DNA of 64,000 bases from Hyaloraphidium curvatum (lineage: Eukaryota > Monoblepharomycota > Hyaloraphidiomycetes > Hyaloraphidiales > Hyaloraphidiaceae). The stretch spans positions 248,001 to 312,000 of the forward strand of contig JAIVFI010000008.1 in NCBI GenBank assembly GCA_025558095.1, read 5' to 3'. A program made the translations under genes and the position numbers. Every line of letters begins with the position of its first letter. Position 1 is the stretch's first letter. The notes below the pieces were generated by a model. It saw only the letters and a list, made by a program, of their open reading frames with translations. It did no database searches and was not told the DNA's origin. Shown one piece after another: positions 30,567 through 42,780 of the stretch.

Positions 30567-33557
30567 CTACACCTGCCTGAACCGCTCCAGCATCTTCCTC
30601 AGCCCCTCCCTGTCCGGGCTCCCCTCGGGCGCGTTCGGGTTGCCCTCCCCGGACCTCCCCTCCCCATCCGATGCGTACCGCAGGTCCATCTCGGCCAGCG
30701 GCCCGAAGTTCTTGGTGAAAAGCACCGGCCTGTGCGGGGGGACCCATCTGCCCGCCTTGTCCGTTGTCTGCATGCGCGCCGGGTCAGCCAAAGGCGCGGA
30801 AAGCAGTGCGATCGGACCCACGAAGGACCACCGCGTGGTTACGCTCTCCCTCGAAAAGTCCGCCTGCGTCATCTGCCTCCCCAACACCGCCATCGGCAGC
30901 ACCATAAATGCGGACCGCTTGGCCCCCGGATGCGCGCACGCCAGCGTGACGTTGTCCGAGGTGCCGTAGGTCTTGGCGGTGACGTTGGCGAAGATCGTGG
31001 GGCGGCCGCCCTTGGGCGTGGCCGACCAGTACGGGCGCACGACGACGCTGTGTTCGGCGCGGATCTGCGCGCGGGGGGTGCGGAGGAGGGTGCCGTTGGG
31101 GTACATGAGGTTGTCGGCCTGCGCGCCGGGCGATCCGTCAGATCCGTCGGCATGCCACGCGGGTGCCCCTTACCAGGTAGGTCGTCGTCACGGTGAATGG
31201 CGGCATGGTGCGCCCGGTGAAGACCCCCGTGGGCTGCCACTCGAACGCCCAGTCCTGCGGGCGCTGGAACCCCGCTGCGTTGGCCGCGTAGAGATCTGCG
31301 CCGGGGCAGCAATCAGCTCCTCCACGGCACCCCGACGGCACGACGAAACCCACCCATCCTCCCCCTTCCCCGATCGTAGTCCCTCGCCACGAACCCGAAC
31401 GAGAACGCGTTGCGCGACCCCAGCCGGATGCTCAGGCGGTGCGTGGTCACCCCGCGGGACGTGGTCCGGTTGTACCGGTAGAACCGCGACGCCCACGCCG
31501 CGGCGTCGAAGGTGATCCGCGTGCGGGTGCGGAGCGGGCCGGCGAGGCAGGGGAACTTGCCGGCGATCACGGTTGGGGGCGTGTTGGGGCCGGCGGAGAG
31601 CTGCATGGCGGATGCGGGTCGATCAGCATCACATGGGGCGCTCGCCGGGGTGGGACCCACGTAGAACGTCCGCACGTCGTCTGCTTCCCTGTACTCCGCA
31701 GGCGGCGGGACGTCCGGCTGGTCCGAGTAGTTCCTCGCCGCCATGCGGACCTGGTACACCCTCGTCGGGCTGGGCGCCGCGGTCAGCGGCAGGAACCGCG
31801 TGGCGGCGCCGGCGGTGATGGTTGCGGTGAAGTTGATGCACGCGTTGGTGCGCAGGGTGGTGGTGTACGTCCGCGTGGGGATCGCCGAGACGGACACGTA
31901 GTCCGACAGGATGGTGGCGGCGTAGCGGGCCTCGTAAACGGTCGAGTAGCCCTTCTCGAGGAGGCCGACGGGGGTCGCGGGGACGTTGGAGAGCACCAGG
32001 GTCATCACCTGGCCGGGTGTGACGGCGGTCGGGGTGGCGTAGGCGTTGAACCTGCCGCACGAGGTGGGGACGATCGAGGTCGGCTTTGGGGGCAGGGGCC
32101 GGTCGGTCGGGTACGGCGGGACGACCTTGGTGAAGGCCTCCTTCATCTGCGGATGATCCGACCCGGATGAAGACGATGGCGGTCGAGGAGCCGGCGCTGC
32201 GTACCATGGCCACGCCCAGGATCGGCGTGCCGTCGACGACGCCTCCCAGCTGCACGATCGCGTCCTTGGCCACCTTGACCGTCGGCACCACCCAGTTGCT
32301 GCCGTCCACCAGCGTCGGCAGGCAGCCGTCGACGGCGTTGTTGAGGCTGGTCGTGAACGTCCTCCTGGTCGTCACTGGCAAGGAGATCGGGAATGAGACT
32401 CGCCCACGCAAGATGGACGAGAAAACACACCCATCTTGCCCGTGGCCACCGTGACCGTCTTGGTGGAAGTCCCCGTGCTCTTTCCGGCGACCACGGTCGA
32501 TATCGCCAGCGTCCGCATCTCCCCCGCCCTATAGACGGCCTCGAGCGTCGTCGTCTTTGCCCCGGGCGCCCAGCCCACGAGCGTCTCGGGCACGTTGGCC
32601 AGGGTCACGGGGATGGGGGAGCCGGCGAGGGCGCCCTCGTACACGGGGACGCCGGTGGGGTTGGCGCCGCGCATGGAGGGGAGCTGCAGGCATGAGCGGG
32701 GTTGGGGGGTCGGGTCGGCGGCGGTGCTGGTGGGGGGGACGTAGCCGGGGGGAGGGGTGAAGCTGTATGGCGTCTGCGAGCACGCGGGTAAGAAGGTATG
32801 GGAAGGAAATGCGCGAAATGCCCACCGTCGTGGCCTGGAAGGCGAAGCGGGTGCTGTAGTCCCCAGGGCTGATGGTCGCGTCGACAAAGTAGCGGCCCGT
32901 AACGTTCGGCGTGATGCTCGCCGTCTCGCCGGTCTGCGTCAGGGTGGCCGTGATGGCGGCAGGGAGCGACAGGGTCGCGAAGCAGCCGCCGAAACTCGCC
33001 CCCGAGGTGGTCACTGGTTGATCAGGCACGGTCGTGAGCGTCGTCGTCGCCGCGCCGTTGATCTCGAGCACCGAGGCGTTCCAGAAGGCGAAAAATTGAG
33101 GCAAGCCGTCGCCAAAGTCGACCCCCACGGCCGGCAGGTTCGTGATCACGAGGTCGAACGGGTCGCCGGCGTCCAGCTGCGCGGGGGACAGGGCGATGGC
33201 CGGGGCGGCGGGGCAGCCGGGGACGTCGCGGATCACGCGGCGTGGCAAGGCGGCGGGAGGCAGGTCCTCTGTGGCCGGGTCCCTGCGGCCGAGCCTGTGC
33301 GAGTCCGTGTCTGCCTGATCATCGTCGTCCGGCAGCGGCTGATCCCCGCGGACGACGAGTGTGTCGCCGAGCGCCCAGCTGCCGTGCTCGTGTTCGGGTA
33401 CATAGACGATGTGGTTGCGAATCGCGTCGCTGCCGCGGCCTGAAGCGAGGAAGGCGTCGGGATCAAAATTGTGGGAGTCGTCCGCCGCGGAGGCGACGGC
33501 GGCCCCCGCGGCGGCGAGGAGGAGCGCGGCGGCGGCGGCGAGCCGCTTCGGCGCCAT
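30567..33557 (-). CDS. Secreted repeat-module protein (883 aa), right copy
   Basis: Mirror copy of the gene at 21,311-24,298. By reflection its exons are 33557-32826, 32773-32431, 32374-32205, 32146-31661, 31600-31354, 31295-31174 and 31118-30567. All splice sites are preserved and the total is 2,652 nt, so it appears intact. Exon 1 differs: the signal peptide is MAPKRLAAAAALLLAAAGAA and the mature start SADDSHNFDPDAF, against DSHDFDPDAF in the other copy. From about residue 40 onward I find almost no difference (one seen: Asn for Asp in an antisense frame near 32.9 kb). Transcribed towards the spacer, tail-to-tail with its twin. Function unknown; probably extracellular. Confidence 0.78.
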
Positions 33558-33906
33558 GGCGAAGACCGCAGTCGGCCGGCCAGTGAGGCCGCGGGATTCC
33601 GGCCGCAGGTGGTTTTGGGTCTGTCGGGGGAACCGGCGGGCGGCATTATATGACGCGAGCGTTTCAATTCCGCGGACGCTGCAACCGTTTTCTCGGCGCC
33701 CGCGAGCGCAACCGCCGCCGCTGCACCGCGAAAGGCGGCGGACGGTCCAGCGCCGCGATTATCCGGGGCCTGCGGACGCCGGATCGCTGCTTCGGGGCCT
33801 CGAATTGCACCGCCGGGCCCTCCTGAACCTGCACCAGCCCGTTCGTCGCCTCCCCCTCCTCGCTCATCATTCGAAATCGCCGGCGCGCGGCGCGCTTCGG
33901 CAGCAG
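33558..33906. promoter_or_regulatory. 349-bp divergent promoter, right arm
   Basis: Drives the head-to-head secreted-protein pair of the right arm. Sequence and length differ from the left-arm promoter at 20,933-21,310. Confidence 0.6.
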
Positions 33907-36900
33907 ATGGCGCCGCGCGGGGCGATCCTCCGGGGTTGGCGCGCGGCCGCGCTCGCGCTGGCTGCGCTGCTGGCCCTCGCCGCGTCCGCCGCCGCCGACG
34001 ACCCCGGCCCGTGCGATCAGGGCTGGATCGTGCAGAGCGGGCTCCGGCTGCGCCTGCTGTACGATCCGACGCGCAACGCGTCGTTTCCCTCGCCCTGCAA
34101 CGACGTCACGGCGGCCTACCCCAACTTCCAGATCATCACTTCTGGCGGCAACACACCGCCGACGCTGGAGGACATACCCTACAGCAACCCGAAGCGCAAG
34201 GCGTTCAAGTACTCCACCGTCGACGGCAGTGGCGGCCACTTTGCCCTGTCGCCGACGACGCTGGGTGACTTTGGCCAGTCAGACTTCAGCATCGTTGTGC
34301 GGTTCCGCACCGATTTCGATACCGCCTCGGACGACTCCAGAGGTGACGCCCCTGCGCGTGCGATAGCCGCCCTCCTACTAACGCCCCCCCCGCCCCCCAC
34401 CCCCCTTCGCCGGCTGCCCGCAGGGTGGAAGGTTCTGGCGCCCAATCTTTGGAACTGGCAAATCTACTCGGACAAGGCGAGGCGTCGGCACGGTTTTAGC
34501 GCGACGAGCCTTGGATCCGTGGACTACCCGTACTCGGACGCCCCCGGCTCGTACCCGGACGGGGGTTACCACACCCTTGTCGTCACCAAAGGCGAGACCG
34601 GCCGCGGGGTCGGGGTTGCGGTCTTCACCGACCTGGAGGAGTGGCGGTTCCAGCCGGCCATGTTTATTGTGGGTCGGCGCATGCTCCCGGCCCACTTTCG
34701 GCTCACCCGCCCTCGGCAGAATCCCAACGCCATCAACAGCAACACAAGGCGGATGCTGATCGCGCCGTACCTGAACGGGGCCGTGGACGAGATCCGGATC
34801 TACAAGTAAGCTCGTCCACCCCACGTGCGTGCGCCTGTCCGACAGCCGTTCCCGTCCAGCCGCAGGATCAGCAATGCCGAGGCCTTCCACCTGGCCCAGA
34901 ACTGGAGGCCGTGCCAGACGGCCCAGGGTTACTGGGTCCTCGTGACATACATATTCGCCCGGTTCGACGAGGAAACGGAGGAGATCTTCCTGTACGAGGA
35001 ATTTTGCTTCTCTCTGGACGGCGCCTGCATTTCCGCCCAGACGGTGGACGATCTCTGGACCGCGGCCAATTCTGCAGTCGGAAACGGCACCGACAACCGG
35101 CTCGAGTGCACCCCTCAACAGTACGCGGACCCAGACTCGTGGTGCTACCAGTGCTCCGACGTCGTCGGCAAGGTGCTGCCCAAGCCGACGACCACCACGC
35201 AGGAACCGACGACCACCACGACCCGCACAACGAGTACGTCGATCACGACCTTCACGCAGACGCCCAGCACCACCTCGCTGTCGCAGACGACCACGATCAC
35301 CCGCTCCTCGACCACCTCCAAGAGCCGCACGACCTTCACCACCCGCGCGGGGAGCCAGTTCTCGTGCAACAACTACGTGGAGCTCTGCCAGCGGTGCCAG
35401 ACGGACGGGGTCTACGTGGTCAACTCGACCGCCTCGGCGCTGCGCCAGATGTCGGACGACGACTACGCGCTGTTCTCGGACATCGTCGCCGGCAAGGCGC
35501 AGACCTTCTTCGGCCTCTCGTCCAACTTCCCCGAGCTGGCCGTGGCCGTCGGCAACGGCGGCCTGTGCATCAACTTCAACTCGTCGCAGAGCATCGCCGC
35601 CCCGGCCATCTTTTCGCGGTCGGACATCAGCTTCGCCTCGTCCTTCTGCGAGAGCTGCATCGGCGGCCTGCCGGCGCTCAACCTGACCAAGTTCCTGATC
35701 CACTCGGACACCTCGGGCAAGGCCATCTACGCCGACATCGCCGCGACCATCGGGGACATCCCGATCGCCGACGGCGTCAAGCTCACCTCCCTCTCCTTCG
35801 GCATCGTCCTCGACGCGGAAGTGTACACCGTCACCGGCAAGGCCCGCCTCTCGGTCCCCGCGCTCAACAACACCGGCCCGCTGGTCACCCTCTCCTTCAC
35901 CAACGCCAGCATCTCGGTCGACATCAACCTCGACGGGCTCAACTGGGGCCTGATGAAGCTGGTCAGGACGATGGGCGTGACGGTGTCGGTGCCGGATGCG
36001 GACGTGCAGGGGTGGCTCGAGAACGCGGGGGTGCTCAAGAGCATCGCGGGGACCATATGCGCGCCCGGGGCTGGGAGCCCGTGCGACCATTCCGTGACGA
36101 TGTGGGTAGTTGTTGCGTCCCGGATCGCGATCGTCGGAGTTTGCGACTGACCCCGATCGTCTCCCCCTCCTCTTCGCTCACCGCACGCGCCGCCATGCCG
36201 CAGCATCGCCACCATCGCCAAAGGCCAGCTCATCTCCCTCGACGGCGGCTTCTTCAAGCTCGAGGAGGTGCTCTTCGAGGCCGGCTACGCGCGGACCAAC
36301 GGCACCTCGTCGTTCCGGTTCGCCGTCACGGGGAACTGGAGGGTCGACGGGAAGGTGGTCTCGGCGAGGGGGGAGGTGGAGGTGCCGCTGTCGGGGAGGG
36401 CGGTGGTTTGGGACTCGGAGATGCAGGAGGCGGGGGAGGTGCGTGCGGCTGAGGTTCCTCCGCGGAGCCATTTGCTGAGTACCGCTGAAGGGCGGGTTGA
36501 GGTCACCGTTCGAGAGCAAGAGGCGGCGGCGAATGGCGCTGCGAGAGGAGCGCGACCCGGTTCCGGTGAATGCCCTGGAGCGGTACGGCGACGCGGACCG
36601 CGGGGCGCGGCACGCGCTCTACCCGCGCGCACCCAAGTTCATCGTCACGATCGAGAGCAAGAGCCTGCCGCTGGGGGCGATACTCGCCGAGCTTGCCACC
36701 AGCGTCATTCCCGGTACAGTCTTGCTGCCGTGGCGAGCGCCCGCAGGGAGCTGACGTCTCTTCCCCAGTTGACCTCAGCTTCGTCACCGAAGCGATAAAG
36801 GGCTTCAGCATCAATAACTTCCTCATGCGGGCCATGTACCAGGGCGGCAGCTACCAGTTCCGCGCCCGCGGATCCCCCTCCCCGGTCCCCGTGGCCACCC

Positions 36901-39900
36901 TCGAGCTGCAGGCGGGCACCCTGGACAGCAAGCGGATCGCCGCCGCGGCGCTGGTGATCGAGGTCGGCAGCTTCTCGTCCGTGGGCCAGCTGCTCACGGC
37001 CATGGGGAGCGCCGAGATGAACCTCAACGCGGTGCCGGTGGCGCCGTCCAACGCGGGGACGGCGGTGTTTGCGACGGTGGCCATGACGTCGGTGGATCTG
37101 GGCAGCAATCCGGACTGGAAGTGGTCGATCCCCTCGATCGCAGCCGAGACGTCGATCCCTGCCGGGTTTGTGCTTCTGTCGCCGTCGCTAGAATCGACTC
37201 GCTGATCCCCGATTTGCAGGCTCGTCGTCGCGGCGGACTTTGGATTCCCTTCGGACTGCAAGGGCGAAAGCATCTGCCAGACCTTCAGGGGATTCATGGG
37301 CAGCGCGCGGCTGCGCCTCGCCATCCGTGTCAAGTCGGACGAGTTCGCCTGCGCGGCGTCGCTCGTGAACCTCAAGATCAACAAGGACCTCACCCTAAGC
37401 AAGGTCGGCTTCGAGCTCGTGCTCGGCAAGAAGACGCGGCTGGCGGTGGTCGGCGAGCTCGTGGTCAAGGTGTCGGCGACTCAGTCCCTGACTTTCGGGG
37501 TGGGCCTCGTCCGGCGTGGCTCGTCTGCAGTGGCTGATTGGCGCCTCAGGCCGAAGTCGCGGCAATCTTTACGCCTCCCAAGGTTGAGCTCAAGGGGTAC
37601 ATGGCCGGGATGTGGAGCAACGCCTTCGGGATCCCGCGTTTTGCCGTGGGTTTTGAGCGGCGCTACAGATCGTCCGCCCCATCTGAATGCGCATCCTTTA
37701 CAGGTCGGCAACATCGTCATTGCCCTGGGGGTCACGGCCACCTCCCCCGTCCTTGGCCTTCCCATGCCCGCGTTCACCTTGGGCGGCGAGGTAGTTGCTG
37801 ATCTACGACTCCCTTGTCGTTGTCTGACGAGTTGCCTCTGCCCCGCAGATCGCCATCGGCCCGCAACCTTGTTACTACGGCGACACGCCGCCGCCCAAGA
37901 CCTTCAAATGCACGGACTGGACGGACGCCGAGCTCAAGTTTATCCTGGATCCGAAACAGGACCAGATCAACGGCGGCCCGGGGTCGACGGAGAAGATGTT
38001 CTGCGAGCGGGATCCCACACGGCAGTGGTACGCCGATCGCACGCTGTCCACGTGCGGCTGCAGATGCTGCACACTCGCGCCGTCGGCACCGAGGACAAAG
38101 TGCATTTCGGCAGCGGGGTGGGTCTGCTTCGATAGTGGGCGCGGAATCCGCTGACGTTGTCTGCAGCTACATCGGCATCGATCCTTCGAACCCTGACGCG
38201 AACTGGTGGGTGGCGTGGCGGGCTGACGGGGATGCGCGCGCTGACTCGAGCGCTCTGCAGGTTCGGGGTCAAGGTCCGCAACCTCGTGCTCCAGAACATC
38301 TTCGACGCCTTCGTCGACGGCAGCCCCCAGCTTCCCTCCGTCCTCGGCGAAACCGGGTTCCCGGGCATCACCACGGCGTCATTCTCCGCGCTCTCGGAAC
38401 AGGAACCCGTGCCGGGAGTCAAGTTCCCGAAGGGAATCTACTTCAAGGGTGCTTTCAACATTCTCGGTGAGTGCCGTTGGCCGGAGAACGGGACGACCTC
38501 TGAACCGCTTCCGGTCTGCAGGGTACAAGGGTCGTGCCGAGATTGAGATCAACCCCACCAACGGATTCCTTGTGGACATCGCCCTTGCCCCGCTGAAGTA
38601 TGTTGCCGCCTACGATCGAGCTCCCCATTATGCTGACTCTGCTTGCAGGATCGGCGGCGACATCTTTGTCTTTGTCAAGAACCGCACAGCGCTCAACGAA
38701 GGCCCTTTCCTCTACGTCGACGCCCGCGGCTCCAAGATGATTATGCCGACCATCCAAGGCTCGGGCCTTATCTCCCTTTTCGGCGACGTCGTCTCCGTGA
38801 GCATTGGCATCGTCCTTGTTGTGCGCCATCTGATAACTTGCTATCCTCCCTCAGGCTTCAGCCATCGTGGACATCGTGATGCCCAACCGCTTCCGTGTTT
38901 ACCTGGACGCGACCTTCTTCTCCTTGGAAGCCAGGGTCAACGTTACGGCCGACCTCAGCGTGAAAGGCTGGTCCAGCATGGCGGTTTCAGCCTACGTCCA
39001 ACTCCGGTTGGATCCTCGTTCGCAATCGATCGAAACTGAGCGCTTACCCTCCCGGAACGCAGGGGCCTCGACACCTTCGCCAGCAAGGTCCTGGCCCAGA
39101 TCTCGGCGTGGTGCCAAGATGGAGTTAAGGCCATGACGGCGGCGCAGAGCGCGGTGAGCGATGCCCGGGACAGCGTGGAGCAGACTTTGCTCGGAGGTGG
39201 GTAATTGCTTCGCTTTCTACTGCTGCTCGGGCTGACTCGCTGGCAAGTTTGTCGGCACGACCAGTGCGTCACGGCGATCAAGGAGAGGACAGACTGTTCC
39301 TGTAAGTCGCATCTTCGGTGTCCGGTGACGACAATGGGTTTGACACGAGCTCCTCCAGCATGGAAGCAAACTCTCCGGTGCCCCGAGATCCGACGGGGCT
39401 GCAGCTTCTTCGACTTCGAATGGTGAGCAGAGCAGATGCCCTTTGTAAGATCGAATCCTGACGCTCGAACGCCCCGCAGCCACGGACACAATGTACGGAC
39501 TTTGGTGGCCCCTGCTGCGTGATGCTAACCTGCGTCCTTTCACAGTTCCTTGCTTTGAACTGCGGGCTGGCGGAGCAGATTATCGAATGGATCTGCCAGG
39601 CCTGGACACTGATTCGAGGTGCGCCCCGCGGATCCTGGCTGGTTCCGGTCTGGTCCTGACTCTCGACTGCAGAGGTCATTGTCGACGCCCTGTGCGATAT
39701 AGGCTGCGGCGCCGCCAAGTTCGCAAACTCGGTCGCCCAGGCCGCGCTCGGCGCGGCCGAGGTCGTCCTGGAGGCCGCCAAGACGGTCGCCACCATCGCC
39801 TCCAAGGCGCTGGATGCCATCTCCAAGGCCCTGCTCGAGGCGCGCAACTTCTTCAGCATATCGTCGATGAACTCGGGCTTCGACCTGCGCCTCAGCGGCG

Positions 39901-40554
39901 CTACAGCCGCCACAGGCCGTTTCTATTGCGACGTCGCTGGGATCATCGCCGGCCGCTCGTGGAGCGTCGGCTTCGAGATCGACCTCGGGGACCTCATCGG
40001 AAGCGGTGGGGTTTCGCAATGTGGTCGCCTGGCCGGCGATCTGACACCTGCGCCCGCCAGCGATCCGCCTCTTCAGCCAGACCGTCAAGGGCCTGATCAG
40101 CTCCATCTTCGGCCGCAAGCGCCTCGAAGAACGAGAGGTCCTCCTCATCGGACCCGATCCCACCGCCGATCCCACCACCCCCGCGCTGCTCGACGCCTCC
40201 CCGGTGCCCGCGCTGCCCGGTGCCCCTCCGATCCCGGACCCCCGGGTCCAGGAGATCCACCGCATCCTCTCGGACCCCGCCGTCGTCGCGCTGCTCTCCA
40301 ACGCCCGCATCTTCCGCGCAGCCGGACTGCTCGGCGGGGAGGATGTTTCGATCGACGCGCAGTTCCACCCCGGCGGCGCGCACGGGCTGCTCAACCACGC
40401 GGGCGAGTACATGGGCGACATACCGCACCGGCACAAGTGGGGCGACAGGAAAGCTAACCGCAAGCGGAGCGAGATACCGACCCTCTGGACCGAGGAATCG
40501 CCGCATGGGCAGGATGGGCCGTGGTGGGAAGAGGCGGTGCGGGTGCTGGAGTGA
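33907..40554 (+). CDS. Giant secreted LamG-like/Thr-rich-stalk protein, right copy
   Basis: Exons I could join: 33907-34342, 34424-34668, 34720-34805, 34866-36101, 36204-36438, 36521-36713, 36769-37165, 37220-37499 (1,036 codons in frame so far), then 37550-37645, 37704-37790, 37849-38117, 38167-38205, 38261-38466 and onward from 38522 to a stop at 40554. The signal peptide has h-region ALALAALLALAASAAA. The LamG-like fold has SDFSIVVRFRTD, GGYHTLVVTKG and PYLNGAVDEIRIYK. A Cys-pair region leads to the Thr/Ser stalk (about residues 305-360), followed by beta-rich modules with many sequons and a second Cys-rich knot (STCGCRCC). No TM anchor or GPI signal was seen. Compared with the left copy the LamG exons differ strongly, whereas the stalk and middle are almost identical. 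Function unknown; surface or matrix protein is an inference. Confidence 0.77.
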
Positions 40555-40751
40555 CGGGGCGGCGATACCAAGCAGCCTGCGCCTTGCAAAGTCGAGGTTA
40601 CCACGACATGTATCTGCGCGGCATGTATTGGATATCCGCGATGACATGGTGGGGGAACGACGCGGAGCCCAACACGACGCGGCATCACACTTGCCACCGT
40701 CTGAGAACGCCTGCGGCCGCGGCGGCGGACAGAAAGCCGCCCACGCCCAGC

Positions 40752-42611
40752 ATGGGCCGCTGGACACCTCTGCGCGGAGTGCGCGTCGACGTCGCGGCGC
40801 GGCTGCCGCTGTGGGCCTCGGACTGGCGCGACGGCCTCTTCCACCGCCGGCCGCCCGGCTCGCGCCGCGTTTCGCCTTCGATCCTCGCGCCGGCGCTCTA
40901 CATCTTCACGGCGTCGGTGCTCCCGGCGCTCGCGTTCGGGCAGCAGATGGCCGTGGCGACGGGCGGGCTGGCCACGCCGCTGCAGACCTTGCTGTCGACC
41001 GGCATCGGGGGCGTGCTCCAGAGCGTCGTCGGCGGGCAGCCCCTCCTGATCGTCGGCGTCGCCGAACCCATCGTGGTCATCTGGGTCATACTGTACGGCT
41101 TCGCCGAGGCGCGGGGGATCGCGTTCCTCCCCTGGTGCGGCTGGGTCTGCACCTTCACTGCGGCGATGCTGGCCATCCTAGCGGTCACCAACGCCTGCGA
41201 TGCGGTCGGGCTCTTTACCCGCTTCGCCGGCGAGTCATTCGGCCTGCTCATTGCCATTCTCTTCGCGCAAGTGGGGATCGTGGGCGCCGTACACGAGTTC
41301 AGGCCCGAGGGCGGCGCCGGCTGGAGCCCATGGACGCTCGTCAACGGGCTTTGGGCATTGATTTTGGCTCTGGGGCTGGCGATAACCTCGCTAGGAACCA
41401 GACATGCCCGCAGATGGAGGTATCTGCGCGATTTGCTGCGGGGCTTGGTCGCGGACTACGGAGTGCCGATGCTCGTCGTGGCCTGGAGCGCGCTCTCGTT
41501 TGCCGTCGCTTGCACGGACTGCGGGGAGCCGGTCCCCCGGCGCGTACAAGCACCGGATGCGTGGGCTCCCGGTGCGCTGGCCGGGATCACCAGCACGGTG
41601 CCGGCCATGGCCTCGGTGCCGGGCCCGTACATCGCCGCTGCCCTGCTGCCGGCAGCGATCGTCGCCATGCTCTTCTACTTTGACCACAGCGTGAGCGCGC
41701 AGCTGGCCCAGAGCCCGGATTTCGGCCTGCGGAAGCCGTCGGCCTACCACTACGATCTGCTGCTCCTCGCCGGGACCACGCTCGCGCTGGGGCTGCTCGG
41801 GCTGCCTCCCGTGAACGGCGTAATACCGCAGGCGCCGATGCACACGCGCTCACTAGCCGTCGTCGACGACGCGGTTGTGGAGGAGCGGGTGGAGCTCCCA
41901 GAGCACGAGCCTCCGAAGCGGGACATCGAGAAGCAGGAGCTTGGCGAACTTTCTGCCCAGGATCAGCTGGAAAGTAACCTTGAGGAGCCCGATACCGACC
42001 GTCCTGCCGCTGCTCAACCTGCCACCGAACCGCCTGCGGACGTTCCGCACCACCCCCACATCCGCGTCACCGAAACGCGGCTCGCCAACCTGATCCAATC
42101 CCTCCTCTGCTTCGCCGGCACCGCCGCCATGCCGCTGGCCCGCCTGGTGCCCTCCGGCGTGATCTGGGGCTACTTCCTGTTCCTCGCCCTGGAATCCCTC
42201 CCGACCTCGCAGCTCTTTGAGCGCCTCCGCTTCTGCCTCACCGACCCCGCGCGGCGCCGCGCGGCGTTTTCCCGCCCGCACGCGGCGTGCCTCCGCACCG
42301 TGCCGTTCCCGACCCTCGCCTGGTTCACCGCGCTGCAGGTGTTTGTCGTGCTGGGCATCTGGGCGTTCGCCGCCTTCGCGGGCCCGGCGGGGGTGGCCTT
42401 CCCCGTGCTCATCGTGGCGCTGGTGCCGCTGCGCAGGTACGTCCTCCCGAGGTGGTTCGGGGCGCGGGAGCTGGCGGAGCTGGACAGGGCTGAGTGGGAG
42501 GAGGAGAGGGGGGAGCCGGCGCCCGAAGAGGCGGAGGAGGGGGGCGAGGTGGAGGGAGGGTTCGCGGGGGTCGAGCCGGTGCGGTGGGTGGATCCTGCGG
42601 CGGATGCGTGA
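40752..42611 (+). CDS. SLC4/Bor1-type anion exchanger
   Basis: Single-exon model of 619 residues from the ATG at 40752. This start was chosen over upstream in-frame codons because MGRWTPLRGVRVDVAARL leads directly into the family's cytosolic start and LFHRRPPGSRRVSPSILAPA. The 10+ membrane segments include family blocks FTASVLPALAFGQQMA, QPLLIVGVAEPIVVIW and TSTVPAMASVPGPYIAA. ALLPAAIVAMLFYFDHSVSA, SAYHYDLLLLAG and LGLPPVNGVIPQAPMHTRSL follow. The last matches the conserved GLPWxxGLIPQAPxHT motif of SLC4/Bor1. A hydrophilic acidic loop separates the last TM bundle. Fungal members export borate or exchange bicarbonate at the plasma membrane or vacuole. It starts 198 bp beyond the stop of the giant repeat-arm gene. 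Confidence 0.92.
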   Translation: MGRWTPLRGVRVDVAARLPLWASDWRDGLFHRRPPGSRRVSPSILAPALYIFTASVLPALAFGQQMAVATGGLATPLQTLLSTGIGGVLQSVVGGQPLLIVGVAEPIVVIWVILYGFAEARGIAFLPWCGWVCTFTAAMLAILAVTNACDAVGLFTRFAGESFGLLIAILFAQVGIVGAVHEFRPEGGAGWSPWTLVNGLWALILALGLAITSLGTRHARRWRYLRDLLRGLVADYGVPMLVVAWSALSFAVACTDCGEPVPRRVQAPDAWAPGALAGITSTVPAMASVPGPYIAAALLPAAIVAMLFYFDHSVSAQLAQSPDFGLRKPSAYHYDLLLLAGTTLALGLLGLPPVNGVIPQAPMHTRSLAVVDDAVVEERVELPEHEPPKRDIEKQELGELSAQDQLESNLEEPDTDRPAAAQPATEPPADVPHHPHIRVTETRLANLIQSLLCFAGTAAMPLARLVPSGVIWGYFLFLALESLPTSQLFERLRFCLTDPARRRAAFSRPHAACLRTVPFPTLAWFTALQVFVVLGIWAFAAFAGPAGVAFPVLIVALVPLRRYVLPRWFGARELAELDRAEWEEERGEPAPEEAEEGGEVEGGFAGVEPVRWVDPAADA

Positions 42612-42780
42612 TCCACTTTCTGCGAGCTTGTATCGGAAGATACATTCTCGTCGCGGTCGTCAGTACCTCGCGAGAGTTTGTGCAGAATGTGTGGGAGGTG
42701 ATGCGGCAAGGTCCGATCGCCGGCCTGATGACGTGTCCAAACAAACCAACTTCTCCCCCTCGCGCAACCGGCACCTCGCG

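Larger units (their letters stand above)
30550..40572. repeat. Right arm of the 10-kb inverted repeat
   Basis: Reverse complement of 14,297-24,315, separated from it by a 6,234-bp unique spacer. Near-identical tracts are about 30.55-33.43 kb and 35.13-38.6 kb. The intervening 33.44-35.12 kb (promoter and first exons) and 38.6-40.57 kb are visibly diverged, including codon changes and small indels. Shared sequence ends shortly after the distal stop codon, at CGGGGCGGCGATA. Confidence 0.95.

Noticed and set aside
14297-40572. Inverted repeat as an assembly artefact
   Set aside because: Arms carry different promoters, first exons and distal exons and sit in different unique flanks, so both are real loci.
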